Made by a program: the position numbers and the translations under genes
Shown: one piece after another, positions 10,048 to 18,147 of the stretch
Position numbering within the stretch: the first letter of the stretch is position 1
Layout: every line of letters starts with the position of its first letter
Notes under the pieces: generated by a model
The model's input: the letters and a program-made list of their open reading frames with translations, nothing else
Database searches by the model: none
Told to the model about the DNA's origin: nothing
NCBI RefSeq assembly: GCF_900176205.1
Contig: NZ_LT859959.1
Span: forward strand, 558,001-622,000
DNA length: 64,000 nt
Origin: Bradyrhizobium sp. ORS 285
GTDB lineage: Bacteria > Pseudomonadota > Alphaproteobacteria > Rhizobiales > Xanthobacteraceae
Reading direction: 5' to 3'

Positions 10048-10851
10048 ATGAGCCGATCACAGCTAGTTGCTGAACATTTGCCGCTGTTGCGCCGGTATGC
10101 GCGTGCTCTCACCGGTAGCCAGGGTTCCGGAGACGCCTATGTCGGCGCGATGCTGGAGGCTCTGATCCAGGATCAGGCTCTGCTGGACGAGCGGTATGGT
10201 CCGCGGGCGGGGCTGTTCCGCCTGTTTACCCAGATCTGGAACTCGGTTGCTCTCAATGATGACGCCGAGGTGGCGACGCTGCCGATGCCGCCCGAGCGGC
10301 GCTTGTCCAACATCACTCCGCTACCGCGCCAAGCCTTCCTGCTGCTGTCCCTGGAAGGCTTCCCGGAAGAGGAAGTGGCGTTCATCCTCGATATCGACGT
10401 GGCGGAGACCCGCCGCCTGGCAGATGCTGCAGGCCGCGAGCTCGCCGCCGAGATCGCAACCGATGTGCTGATCATCGAAGACGAGACGTTCATCGCGATG
10501 GATCTCGAAAGCCTGGTCAAGAACCTCGGCCACAACGTCATCGGCGTCGCCCGCACCCATGCCGACGCGGTCGCTCTTGCCAAGAACAAGAAGCCCGGCC
10601 TGATCCTTGCAGACATTCAGCTCGCGGACGGCTCGTCGGGCCTGGACGCGGTCAACGAGCTGCTCCGCACGTTCGAGGTTCCGGTGGTGTTCATCACGGC
10701 CTATCCGGAGCGCTTCCTGACCGGCGAGCGGCCGGAGCCGGCGTTCCTGATCTCCAAGCCGTTCCAGCCTGCAATGGTTTCTGCCGTGGCCAGCCAGGCC
10801 TTGTTCTTCCAGCGCAACTCGCGCAACCGCATGCCGAAGCCAGCGGCCTGA
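10048..10851 (+). CDS. phyR: General stress response regulator PhyR
   Basis: 267 residues from the ATG at 10048, spaced six bases from GGAG; a GTG two codons earlier is possible. Residues 1-130 are a sigma-like (EcfG-mimic) domain without DNA-binding function (HLPLLRRYARALTGSQ, LPRQAFLLLSLEGFPEEEVAFILD). Residues about 135-255 are a receiver domain with acidic pair ED (LIIEDETF), phospho-acceptor D189 (ILADIQLADG), T in FITAYP and K in ISKPF. Phosphorylated PhyR sequesters NepR and frees EcfG. It diverges from nepR-ecfG. Confidence 0.96.
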   Translation: MSRSQLVAEHLPLLRRYARALTGSQGSGDAYVGAMLEALIQDQALLDERYGPRAGLFRLFTQIWNSVALNDDAEVATLPMPPERRLSNITPLPRQAFLLLSLEGFPEEEVAFILDIDVAETRRLADAAGRELAAEIATDVLIIEDETFIAMDLESLVKNLGHNVIGVARTHADAVALAKNKKPGLILADIQLADGSSGLDAVNELLRTFEVPVVFITAYPERFLTGERPEPAFLISKPFQPAMVSAVASQALFFQRNSRNRMPKPAA

Positions 10852-10876
10852 GACGTTTTTGATCAGGTGCCGATCG

Positions 10877-10905
10877 ATCGGCGCGCTCTCGATGGGCGCG
10901 CCGAT
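10877..10905. terminator. Terminator between phyR and the TonB-like gene
   Basis: A perfect 10-bp GC-rich stem (10877-10886 with 10896-10905) has a 9-base loop and is followed by TTCTTT. It sits between two convergent genes. Confidence 0.75.
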
Positions 10906-10926
10906 TTCTTTGCGCCTATGCCACCT

Positions 10927-11361
10927 TCAGCCGGGCCTTAGCGCGGCTTCGTTCAGTGTCATCTCGTCGAACTGGATGCCCGATGTGTGCCGAGGAGCAA
11001 ATACGATCGGCACCATGAACGTCAGATCACCATCCGACAGCTCTGGAGGCGGCGGCGCGAAGGGTTGAGCACGCTCGATCAGGGCCAGCGCCTCCTGGTC
11101 GAGCGCGGGATCGCCGGTGCTCTCGCTGAGGGCCGCAGAGAGCAAGCGCCCCGTGCGGTCGATCCGGAACACGACCTTCGCAGTTCCGCCTTCATCGGTC
11201 GCCTGGGGCGGATAACGGCGGTTCAGCTTCAGCCGGATGACGAGGCTCTTGATCCAATCGTCCTTGGCGCTGCCGGCAAGGGCAATGGACGGAATCAGCG
11301 TCGCGAGGATCAATGACAGTCCGATACCCCTCAACGCGCCCATCAGGCTCGCCATCCGCAT
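10927..11361 (-). CDS. TonB C-terminal domain secreted protein
   Basis: 144 residues from the ATG at 11361, chosen because GAGGA lies five bases upstream; the frame stays open to 11490. An N-terminal hydrophobic segment (LMGALRGIGLSLILATLIP) and AGS suggest export or a membrane anchor. The remainder is a TonB C-terminal fold: LKLNRRYPPQA, AKVVFRIDRTGRLLSAALSES, LDQEALALIERAQPFAPPPPE, and a final LTFMVPIVFA strand. No proline-rich spanning linker is present, so it is unlikely to energise outer-membrane receptors alone. It is convergent with phyR. Confidence 0.82.
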   Translation of the reverse strand: MRMASLMGALRGIGLSLILATLIPSIALAGSAKDDWIKSLVIRLKLNRRYPPQATDEGGTAKVVFRIDRTGRLLSAALSESTGDPALDQEALALIERAQPFAPPPPELSDGDLTFMVPIVFAPRHTSGIQFDEMTLNEAALRPG

Positions 11362-11466
11362 TCCCATCCTCGCCGCGCTGCCATCGTTGGGGCCGCACAG
11401 GCGGAGATATACCGCTGGATCGATCGAGGGGGAACAGCCGCCCGCAAAGACGGGCCAGAAAAGGAT

Positions 11467-11503
11467 GCGGGGCACCGCCGGCATCACCACGGCGGTGCCC
11501 CGC
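11467..11503 (-). promoter_or_regulatory. Strong hairpin in the leader of the TonB-like gene
   Basis: A perfect 14-bp stem (11467-11480 with 11490-11503) has a 9-base loop. It lies about 105 bases upstream of the TonB-like start and downstream of its promoter candidate, so it would be in the 5' leader. No T-run follows. It could be an attenuator, an mRNA stabiliser or a terminator remnant. The rest of the 11362-11702 gap shows no gene. Confidence 0.5.
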
Positions 11504-11546
11504 GTCGCCGGTCAATGGGGCAGGGGGAATAACCGGCTGCCGAGAT

Positions 11547-11571
11547 GACGCGCGAGCCAAAAAGTCGTTCC
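11547..11571 (-). promoter_or_regulatory. EcfG-type promoter candidate for the TonB-like gene
   Basis: On the minus strand GGAAC (11571-11567), 16 bases, then CGTC (11550-11547). This is one mismatch from the consensus, about 180 bases upstream of the gene and with the strong hairpin in between. Confidence 0.4.
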
Positions 11572-11639
11572 CAGGGAGCTGCGATATTTTTCGCGAGGTG
11601 CCGCCGCCTTAAGACACGGTTAAGTGATTTGTCCGTCCC

Positions 11640-11665
11640 AGAACCCAGTTCCTGCGACTTACGTT
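11640..11665 (+). promoter_or_regulatory. EcfG-type promoter candidate for the secreted 145-residue protein
   Basis: AGAAC at 11640-11644, 17 bases, then a perfect CGTT at 11662-11665. It has one mismatch in the -35 element. The predicted start is about 30 bases before the ATG at 11703. Confidence 0.42.
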
Positions 11666-11702
11666 GAGATGCCGATCGCCTGCGGGCGAGGGGAGCAGAG
11701 AC

Positions 11703-12140
11703 ATGTCGCAGACTGGAAAACTGGTGGTTTCGGGTGCGCTCGCAGCGTCGGTGATGCTGGTCGGGGCGATGCAGCTTGCCTCGGGACATGATCTCGCGTC
11801 GAGCCTGCCGACTCAGGCGTCTGCGTCGGAGCTCCTCGCTTCGACAGCGGGCAATGTGAACCGGGAGGGCAAATCAGACCGGGCTGCTGTGGTATCCGGC
11901 GCCACGGCGACGCGGACTGTCTCGATCAAGCTCGGTGCCTTTGCCGATACCACATTCCTGATGAGGCTCCCGGTTCAGCCCTCCGGCGCGACTGCGGGCC
12001 CGGGGAGCACGCCGCAAGGATCCCAAATCATCAGTACGGAGAACGAGCGTCCGGTCGCCAAGCCGATCGCCTGTGAGCCGTCAGTATCCGTCCTGACCGA
12101 GATCGCGAAGCGCCTGCAGCCCGGCCGTTGCGTGACCTGA
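11703..12140 (+). CDS. Secreted protein of unknown function
   Basis: 145 residues from the ATG at 11703 after GGGAGCAGAG. A signal peptide covers about residues 1-30 (GALAASVMLVGAMQLASG). The middle is Ser/Thr/Ala-rich and looks flexible. The C-terminus (PIACEPSVSVLTEIAKRLQPGRCVT) holds two cysteines that may form a disulfide. I recall similar CEP...LQPGRC tails in small exported Bradyrhizobium proteins, but no function is known. It follows the stress locus and has a near-consensus EcfG promoter. Confidence 0.78.
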   Translation: MSQTGKLVVSGALAASVMLVGAMQLASGHDLASSLPTQASASELLASTAGNVNREGKSDRAAVVSGATATRTVSIKLGAFADTTFLMRLPVQPSGATAGPGSTPQGSQIISTENERPVAKPIACEPSVSVLTEIAKRLQPGRCVT

Positions 12141-12213
12141 GGGTGCAGCGTGGTGGTCGGCGAGGGCATGCCCCGCCTGATGGCCACGACGTCTTGCGTC
12201 GCCGCTGCGTTGA

Positions 12214-12657
12214 TTACTCGGCAGCTTCGGCACTGTCGGACATCTGACCGCGGGCGAGAAGGCCCAGCGCGAGTCCTCCAACGGCGAGCAGAGGAACTAG
12301 GCGCTTGACGCCAATCATCCTGACGACCTGGAGGCCGCTCGCCAGCAGCATCGGATCAGCAAACAGGGACTGTGCAGCTGACCGCGTGGCTTCCGCCGCA
12401 CGGGCCGCCTGCTTCGCGAGCGCGCGCTTGCGGGCCATGTAGCTCGCCGCCGCAATCAAAGTCGCGACGAAGAAAATCGCCGCCCCGGTGAGACACGCTG
12501 CGACCAGGCCGTAACGCTGGAGAACAGCGACGAAGGCCGCCGCACAGAGGAAGCAAGTGGTGAAGAACAATCCGACGGCAGCGGCAAGCGCCAAAGTCGT
12601 CAGCCGGACAGTGTGGCCGGTGGACTCCTTGACGTCGGCAATCAATCGCTGAAGCAT
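12214..12657 (-). CDS. Holin-like (phage holin superfamily, YqjE-type) membrane protein
   Basis: 147 residues from the ATG at 12657, with GGGGAGAAG nine bases upstream. Two adjacent transmembrane helices are visible (about 25-48, LALAAAVGLFFTTCFLCAAAF, and 55-80, VAACLTGAAIFFVATLIAAA). A basic Ala-rich stretch follows, then a weakly hydrophobic C-terminal segment. The pattern fits the Actinobacteria/YqjE holin-like family, which is paired with DUF883 proteins in E. coli (yqjD-yqjE) and many stress loci. Here too the DUF883 gene lies 100 bases upstream on the same strand, so they probably share a transcript. Confidence 0.75.
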   Translation of the reverse strand: MLQRLIADVKESTGHTVRLTTLALAAAVGLFFTTCFLCAAAFVAVLQRYGLVAACLTGAAIFFVATLIAAASYMARKRALAKQAARAAEATRSAAQSLFADPMLLASGLQVVRMIGVKRLVPLLAVGGLALGLLARGQMSDSAEAAE

Positions 12658-12757
12658 CTGTCTTCTCCCCATCAATCTCGTCAACAGCATCCAAGAAACT
12701 CAATCGGCGCCGAGTTGGCGCCGATCAGTCATGGTCCCCGACATCTGCGTGCTGATC

Positions 12758-13102
12758 CTAGCGCTTCCAGGTGACGCCGAGCAGGAAGCCAAGGCCCAGC
12801 GCAAGGCCGACGGTCGCCAGCGGACGCTGCGAGATCACGTCTTCCAGGCGCTCTTCCAGAGAATTGGCTGCGTCCTGTGCTGCACCCAGCATTGCGCCGC
12901 CGCGCTCCGACATGTCGTCGAAGGTCTGATCCATGTTGTCGCGGGCCTGGCGATAACCGCTGCGCGCCTGCTTGCTGGCCTGACCGGCGAAGGCGTTGAG
13001 CGCGTCGGTGATCTGGTCGGTGAGAGCTGCGATATCGTTCTTCACGGCGTGGACATCCTTCTGCAGGCGTTCATAGTTGGCCTTGTCGGCGAGATCTCTC
13101 AT
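12758..13102 (-). CDS. DUF883 (ElaB/YqjD-type) membrane-anchored stress protein
   Basis: 114 residues from the ATG at 13102 (GAGG upstream); an ATG at 13129 would add nine residues. The first 85 residues are a charged amphipathic helix (ERLQKDVHAVKNDIAALTDQ) and the last 20 a hydrophobic anchor ending in VTWKR (PLATVGLALGLGFLLG). E. coli YqjD and ElaB of this family tether ribosomes to the inner membrane in stationary phase. A perfect EcfG promoter lies 60-90 bases upstream, consistent with a stress role. Confidence 0.83.
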   Translation of the reverse strand: MRDLADKANYERLQKDVHAVKNDIAALTDQITDALNAFAGQASKQARSGYRQARDNMDQTFDDMSERGGAMLGAAQDAANSLEERLEDVISQRPLATVGLALGLGFLLGVTWKR

Positions 13103-13171
13103 CGTGGCCTCACCATCGGTCGGCGGCATCGGCAGGGCTCCCGGAGCAAGGTGATGTACGTCTGCTCGACA

Positions 13172-13196
13172 AACGCGAGGCGCTGAGGGAAGTTCC
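13172..13196 (-). promoter_or_regulatory. Consensus EcfG promoter of the DUF883-holin operon
   Basis: On the minus strand GGAAC (13196-13192), exactly 16 bases, then CGTT (13175-13172). This is a perfect match to the general stress sigma consensus, with a predicted leader of about 60 bases to the ATG at 13102. Confidence 0.78.
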
Positions 13197-13211
13197 TTGG
13201 ATGAAACCGAA

Positions 13212-14333
13212 TTAGTCCGCCGGCAGTTGCGGCGAAGTGTCCGGCAGCAGATGCTCTTTCACGATCAGTCCGACGATCAGCAGCGGTGAGGCAAGGAAAG
13301 CGCCCATCGGTCCCCACAGCCATGTCCAGAACGCCAGCGCGATGAACACGGCCAGGGCATTTAGCGCGAGCCGTCTGCCGATGATCAGCGGCGTGACGAA
13401 GTGGCCTTCCATGAAGGTGATCACGGCGAAGATGAGCGGTGCGGCCATGCCGCCGCTCAATGTCGGAAACGCGATCGCGCCGACCAGGAGCAGCACGACG
13501 AACATGGCGATCGGTCCGATGATCGGGATGAAGTTGAGCGTCGCCGCAAGCGCCCCGAGGCCTGCGGGGTTGGGCATGCCCGTGAGCGCGCAAGTGAGGC
13601 CGGTTGCGATCCCGACGCCGGTGTTGATCAGCGTCACGGTCAGCAGGTAGTTGCCGAGATGCAGCTCGAGTTCGTTCAGGATGCGCAGCGTCCGCAGCCG
13701 CGCTTCATGATCGCCGAAGGTCATGATCAACGCGCGTCGCAGGTCGCGCCAGCTGGCGATGAACAGGACCAGGGTTGCGAAGAACAGCAGGAATTCGGTG
13801 AAGGTCGGCGTGAGAAATTCGATCGTCGGCTGCACCCATTCGAACTTCGGAAGCTCGATGGGGACCGAACTCGGCACGCTGCCGCCGCCGATCGCGGTCT
13901 GCATTTCGTGCCACAGCGCGAGCGGCCGGTCGAACACGTGCAGCTTGGCCTTGAGCTGTGTGGCGAGTTCCGGGAGCCGGTTGGTCCAGTCGAGCACGGG
14001 GGCCGAGATCAGCCCGATGATGAAGGCGAGCCCTGCGGCCACTGCAAGCACGATCAGAACGGCACCGACACCGCGAGGGACGCGGTAGCGCTCCAGGAAG
14101 TTGGCTGCCGGCGACAGCATGGTGCCTACGACGAAAGCCATCACGATGGGGAGGAAGAAGCCTCTCGCGACATAGAGGACACCCGTCACGCAGATTGCGG
14201 CGAGAATGACCAGCGTGATCGCGACAACTTCGGCGCGCTTGATGACGGGAGGTAGCTCGTGGTGGCTCTCTGGAAGGGCAGAGCCGCCTTGGCCGCTCTC
14301 GAGCAGCCGCTCCGTGGGAAGTACATGCACCAT
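13212..14333 (-). CDS. AI-2E family (PerM/TqsA-like) transporter
   Basis: 373 residues from the ATG at 14333, preceded by GGGGGAAATC; the frame is open upstream to 14513 but without family features. About eight hydrophobic segments are present. Family motifs are the N-terminal pair RAEVVAITLVILA and IVMAFVVGTMLSPA, the central LGNYLLTVTLINTGVGIATGL, then NFIPIIGP and a C-terminal GPMGAFLASPLLIV. Members export small molecules or protons, and the autoinducer-2 link is only established for a few. It carries its own consensus EcfG promoter, divergent from the L,D-transpeptidase gene. Confidence 0.88.
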   Translation of the reverse strand: MVHVLPTERLLESGQGGSALPESHHELPPVIKRAEVVAITLVILAAICVTGVLYVARGFFLPIVMAFVVGTMLSPAANFLERYRVPRGVGAVLIVLAVAAGLAFIIGLISAPVLDWTNRLPELATQLKAKLHVFDRPLALWHEMQTAIGGGSVPSSVPIELPKFEWVQPTIEFLTPTFTEFLLFFATLVLFIASWRDLRRALIMTFGDHEARLRTLRILNELELHLGNYLLTVTLINTGVGIATGLTCALTGMPNPAGLGALAATLNFIPIIGPIAMFVVLLLVGAIAFPTLSGGMAAPLIFAVITFMEGHFVTPLIIGRRLALNALAVFIALAFWTWLWGPMGAFLASPLLIVGLIVKEHLLPDTSPQLPAD

Positions 14334-14393
14334 GATTTCCCCCGAAGGAATGGACCGCTGTGCCCCGCATTCGTGACATTTGCTTTGCCAAAG

Positions 14394-14418
14394 AACGCCG
14401 CCGGCAGCTTGGGGTTCC
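14394..14418 (-). promoter_or_regulatory. Consensus EcfG promoter of the AI-2E transporter gene
   Basis: On the minus strand GGAAC (14418-14414), 16 bases, then CGTT (14397-14394). It is a perfect consensus match. The predicted start leaves a leader of about 54 bases to the ATG at 14333. Confidence 0.77.
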
Positions 14419-14476
14419 GTCGCGCGAACGTGAGCGCGGCCGCGCTTGACTGGTGCATGTGGATCGCATCGGAGCC

Positions 14477-14502
14477 GGAACTGTGGCGACGTAGTTGGCG
14501 TT
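14477..14502 (+). promoter_or_regulatory. Consensus EcfG promoter of the L,D-transpeptidase gene
   Basis: GGAAC at 14477-14481, 17 bases, then CGTT at 14499-14502. It is a perfect match with the alternative 17-base spacer. The predicted leader to the ATG at 14554 is about 45 bases. It faces away from the promoter at 14394-14418. Confidence 0.77.
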
Positions 14503-14553
14503 TGAGGAAGCAATCACGCATCGAATTGCGATGCTCATTCGACAGGGGGCACC

Positions 14554-15297
14554 ATGACAAAGCTCGTTTCCGGCCAGCGCTGCCTGCTGCAGCGGACTGC
14601 ATCGATGATCGCGATCGCTACGGTGCTCGTGCTCGCTCCGGGCCTCACGGTCGCGCATGCACAGAGCCTGGGATACGCACCGGTCGAGCAACAGGCCTTT
14701 CCGCCGGACGAGAGCACGGCGCCCGCCATCACGCAGGACGAAGACAGCCAGCTGCCGGATCGGCTGCGCCGCACGGTCGTCAATCTCGATACACGGGAGG
14801 CGCCGGGCACGATCATCATCGATACCGGCAACACCTATCTGTACTACGTGCTCGGTGGTGGCCGTGCGCTGCGCTATGGCGTCGGTGTCGGCCGCGAAGG
14901 CTTCACCTGGGCGGGCGTGCAGACGGTCACGCGCAAGGCCGAATGGCCCGACTGGCATCCGCCGGCGCAGATGATCGCGCGCCAGCCCTATCTGCCGCGC
15001 TTCATGGCCGGCGGCCCCGGCAACCCGCTCGGCGCGCGCGCGATGTATCTCGGCTCCAGCGAGTACCGTATCCACGGCACGAATGATCCCAGCACGATCG
15101 GCAAGTTCGTGTCGTCCGGCTGTATCCGCCTGACCAATGAGGATGTCTCCGACCTGTTCAGCCGCGTGCAGGTCGGCACCAAGGTCGTCGTGCTGCCGAA
15201 GGGAGGGGCGCTGCAGGCCCGCGCCGTTGCGCCGCGTGTGACGTCGATGCCATCCGGGCGGCAGGCGATGTCGCTGCCCGTCGCGGCCGTCAACTGA
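14554..15297 (+). CDS. Periplasmic L,D-transpeptidase (YkuD domain)
   Basis: 247 residues with GGGGGC before the ATG. A Sec signal peptide covers about 1-35 (ATVLVLAPGLTVAHA). The YkuD catalytic domain runs from about 85 to 220 and shows the H174...SSGCIR motif with nucleophile C190. L,D-transpeptidases make 3-3 peptidoglycan cross-links or attach proteins to the wall. The core is clearly paralogous to the lipoprotein at 45260-45919, sharing stretches such as AEWPDW and GGPxNPLGARA. It leads a likely two-gene operon with the DUF2865 gene. Confidence 0.93.
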   Translation: MTKLVSGQRCLLQRTASMIAIATVLVLAPGLTVAHAQSLGYAPVEQQAFPPDESTAPAITQDEDSQLPDRLRRTVVNLDTREAPGTIIIDTGNTYLYYVLGGGRALRYGVGVGREGFTWAGVQTVTRKAEWPDWHPPAQMIARQPYLPRFMAGGPGNPLGARAMYLGSSEYRIHGTNDPSTIGKFVSSGCIRLTNEDVSDLFSRVQVGTKVVVLPKGGALQARAVAPRVTSMPSGRQAMSLPVAAVN

Positions 15298-15309
15298 TCG
15301 AGGACCCTG

Positions 15310-15966
15310 ATGATGAAGAGCCGACGGATACTCGTCGCGATCGCGATGGCGACCGCTGCCGGCGCGATGGCGGGCCCGACAGCCGCAGGCGCGCAGGACT
15401 TCTTCTCCGCGCTGTTCGGCGGCTTCAACGCGCCACAGCGGCAGCAGCCCTACATCCGCATGCCGTTCGCCGACGAGGCCCCCGCGCCCCGTCCGGCGCC
15501 GCGCGGCGATGTCACCTATCGCAGCGGCGGCAGCAGCAGCGTCGCCTGGTGCGTGCGCACCTGTGACGGGCGCTACTTCCCGCTCGGCGCCACCGGCGAC
15601 CAGAGCAAGGAAGCCACCTGCAACAGCTTCTGCCCGGCGTCCAAGACCGAGGTCGTCTATGGCAGCTCGATCGACAGTGCCGAGACCGACGGCGGCAAGT
15701 CGTATTCGGCGCTGCCCAACGCCTTCAAATATCGCACCGAGATCGTCGACGGCTGCACCTGCAACGGCAAGGACCATTTCGGTCTCGCCAAGGTGTCGAT
15801 CGACAACGACCCGACCCTGCGCAAGGGCGACGTTGTGGCCAGTGATGACGGCCTCAAGGTCGCCAACCGCAGCGCCGGCCGCAAGAGCGCCGAGTTGAAC
15901 TTCTCGCCGGCTCCGGCCGCGCTGCGTGCGAAATACGAGCGCGCGCCGGTGTTGGCGTCGGAATGA
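15310..15966 (+). CDS. DUF2865 family secreted protein
   Basis: 218 residues starting 12 bases after the transpeptidase gene, so the two are probably one operon. A signal peptide covers about 1-28 (AMAGPTAAGAQ). The DUF2865 core is recognised by VAWCVRTCDGRYFPLG and by six cysteines in the mature protein, the later ones in CNSFCP and DGCTCNG. The family is restricted to alphaproteobacteria and has no known function. Coupling with a wall cross-linking enzyme and a stress promoter suggests an envelope role, which is inference. Confidence 0.86.
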   Translation: MMKSRRILVAIAMATAAGAMAGPTAAGAQDFFSALFGGFNAPQRQQPYIRMPFADEAPAPRPAPRGDVTYRSGGSSSVAWCVRTCDGRYFPLGATGDQSKEATCNSFCPASKTEVVYGSSIDSAETDGGKSYSALPNAFKYRTEIVDGCTCNGKDHFGLAKVSIDNDPTLRKGDVVASDDGLKVANRSAGRKSAELNFSPAPAALRAKYERAPVLASE

Positions 15967-15979
15967 TCCTGCGCCGTGC

Positions 15980-18073
15980 TCAGGCCGCGCGGATCTTGCC
16001 GAGGAAGTCCGTGACCTGATGGCCGAGGCTCCTGCTCTGGTGCTCCAGCGTTTCTGACGCGTTGCGCACATTCTCCGCCGCGGCTGCTGCGGCGTCGGCG
16101 TCCGACTTCACGCCGGTGATGTTGTCCGAGACGTTCTTGGTGCCATCAGCCGCAAACTGAGTGCTGCGCGAAATCTCCTGCGTGGCGGCGCCTTGCTCCT
16201 GCACGGCGGCCGCGATCGCGGTGGCGACCTCATTCACCTCGCCGATGATGCCGCCGATGCGCTGGATGGCATCGATCGCATCGTTGGCGACGCGCTGGAT
16301 GTCGGCGATCTGCTCCGAAATCTCGTCGGTCGCCTTCGCCGTCTGGCTCGCCAGGGTCTTCACTTCGGAGGCAACGACGGCAAAGCCCTTTCCGGCTTCA
16401 CCGGCGCGGGCCGCCTCGATCGTCGCGTTCAGCGCCAGCAGGTTGGTCTGGGAGGCGATGCTGTTGATGAGGCCGACGACCTCGCCGATGCGGTTGGCCG
16501 ATTGCGACAGGCCCTGCACGGTACCGTCGGTCATGCGCGCCTGCTCGACCGCGCGGCTGGCAATTCCCGCAGCATGCGAGGCCTGCTTGGAGATGTCGGC
16601 GATGGAGGCGTTGAGCTCCTCCGCGGCGGAGGCGACCGTCTGTACGCTCATCGAGGCATCGCTTGACGCCTTCGAAGCGACCTCGGCGCGGGAATTTGTC
16701 TGCCGCGAGACATTGGTCAGGCCGGCCGACGTGGCCTGCATGTCGGTAGAGGCTTGCCCGAGCTGGTCGAGCGAATCGCGCACCAGCCCTTCGAACTCGG
16801 CGACATAGGACTCGATCGCGCGCTGGCGCGCAGCCGTGGCAGCGTTGCGTTCGCGCTCCTGGGCCTCGATCGCGAGCTTGTCCTGCGCCTGCTGCTTGAA
16901 CGTCTCCAGCGCGCTGGCCAGCGCGCCGATCTCGTCCTGCCGCTGCGTGTAGCCCGTGCTGACGGCGAGATCGCCGGACGCGACCTTCAGCATGGCGTCG
17001 CGCATGTTGTGGAGCGGGACGATCACGTGCCGGCTGATCGCCATGATGGCTCCGATCGTGGCGATCGTGGCCAGAATGAGCAGCGAAGACTGCAGCAGCA
17101 GCGAGCGCAGGGCCGCGGCATTCTGTGTGCTGGCCTGCTGCTTGGCCATATCCAGCGCCGCATCCGCAACCGTGATCGCGGTCGCCATGCGTCCAACTGC
17201 CAATGGGCTCCACTGCGTGGTGGTGATCTCCGGCTTCTCGCCCTTGGCGACAGCTGCAACCAGCCGGTCCGCGAGTCCGACATATTGAGGCTCGAAATAG
17301 GCGGTCTGCGCCGCCTTGAGAGCGGCCGAGAGCGCGGGCGGCAGCTCCATGCCGGCCGTCGAGAGCTGTAGCGCGGTCCAGCTCGCCTCTGCGCCGCCCA
17401 TGAGTTTCGAATAGGCGAGCTGGTTCTCAGCCGAGATGTTTCCGGTGTTGATCGCATTGCCGACGATCGACGACGCCTCGCCTGCGACGCTGCGCAGCAG
17501 CCATGCATATTGCTTGATCGACAGCAGCTGGTCGATGGCGGCGTCCTGATGGTTGACGCTCGTCACCAGCGCGGTGCTGATCTTGTCGAGCGTCGTCAGC
17601 AGGGCACTGACGGTCTGCACATAATTGTCGGCGAGCGCCAGGCGACGTTGTGATTTCGGCTTGGCGACTTCGGTCCAGAACTCGGTTTGATAGGCGAGCA
17701 GGGCCTTCTCAAGGCGCTCGAGCTCCGGGATGAGCGACTGGCTCTGCGCGAAGTCGATGGTCGGGAGCAGCTCGCGGGCGCGCGCCAGCGCCGGCATTTC
17801 GGTCTCGCGCAGCGTGCGAACGTATTTCTCGGCGGCCGGCTCCATCGCCTGTTCGGCATTGATCGAGCGGGGCGTGGTCGACCGGTCGCTGCGCAGGTTG
17901 GTCATCGCCGTGAACAGGAACGCCGAGGCGTCGGTGACTTTGAGGATGTGGCCGGTGACCTGCAGTCGCCGCCATGATTCCCAGGAGTTCCAGGCGAAGG
18001 TGCCGATGATGATCACGGCAGCGATCGTGATGACGGTCTTGAGCAGCGCGGCGACGGTGAGGCGGCTAAGCAT
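15980..18073 (-). CDS. Methyl-accepting chemotaxis protein, first of a tandem pair
   Basis: 697 residues. A transmembrane helix at about 10-30 precedes a helical periplasmic sensor region (31-315). A second helix at about 316-338 ([21 protein letters not shown]) leads into a HAMP domain (about 340-395, [34 protein letters not shown]). The rest is a long coiled-coil signalling domain with the hairpin tip [39 protein letters not shown]. There is no C-terminal CheR-tethering pentapeptide (it ends KIRAA). The ligand is unknown. Its signalling half is nearly identical to the neighbour at 18148-20241. Confidence 0.95.
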   Translation of the reverse strand: MLSRLTVAALLKTVITIAAVIIIGTFAWNSWESWRRLQVTGHILKVTDASAFLFTAMTNLRSDRSTTPRSINAEQAMEPAAEKYVRTLRETEMPALARARELLPTIDFAQSQSLIPELERLEKALLAYQTEFWTEVAKPKSQRRLALADNYVQTVSALLTTLDKISTALVTSVNHQDAAIDQLLSIKQYAWLLRSVAGEASSIVGNAINTGNISAENQLAYSKLMGGAEASWTALQLSTAGMELPPALSAALKAAQTAYFEPQYVGLADRLVAAVAKGEKPEITTTQWSPLAVGRMATAITVADAALDMAKQQASTQNAAALRSLLLQSSLLILATIATIGAIMAISRHVIVPLHNMRDAMLKVASGDLAVSTGYTQRQDEIGALASALETFKQQAQDKLAIEAQERERNAATAARQRAIESYVAEFEGLVRDSLDQLGQASTDMQATSAGLTNVSRQTNSRAEVASKASSDASMSVQTVASAAEELNASIADISKQASHAAGIASRAVEQARMTDGTVQGLSQSANRIGEVVGLINSIASQTNLLALNATIEAARAGEAGKGFAVVASEVKTLASQTAKATDEISEQIADIQRVANDAIDAIQRIGGIIGEVNEVATAIAAAVQEQGAATQEISRSTQFAADGTKNVSDNITGVKSDADAAAAAAENVRNASETLEHQSRSLGHQVTDFLGKIRAA

Positions 18074-18147
18074 GGATCTCTCGAATCTTCGGGTCTGCTC
18101 TGGGGATAGTTGGTAAGACGTTAAATCCGAGTGTTCTCCAAAGACCG

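Noticed and set aside
11431..11460. GGAAC at 11431 as a further EcfG promoter
   Set aside because: No CGTT-like element lies 16 or 17 bases downstream.
13705..16071. 788-codon minus-strand open frame
   Set aside because: It overlaps four genes with strong family matches in other frames and has random-like composition.
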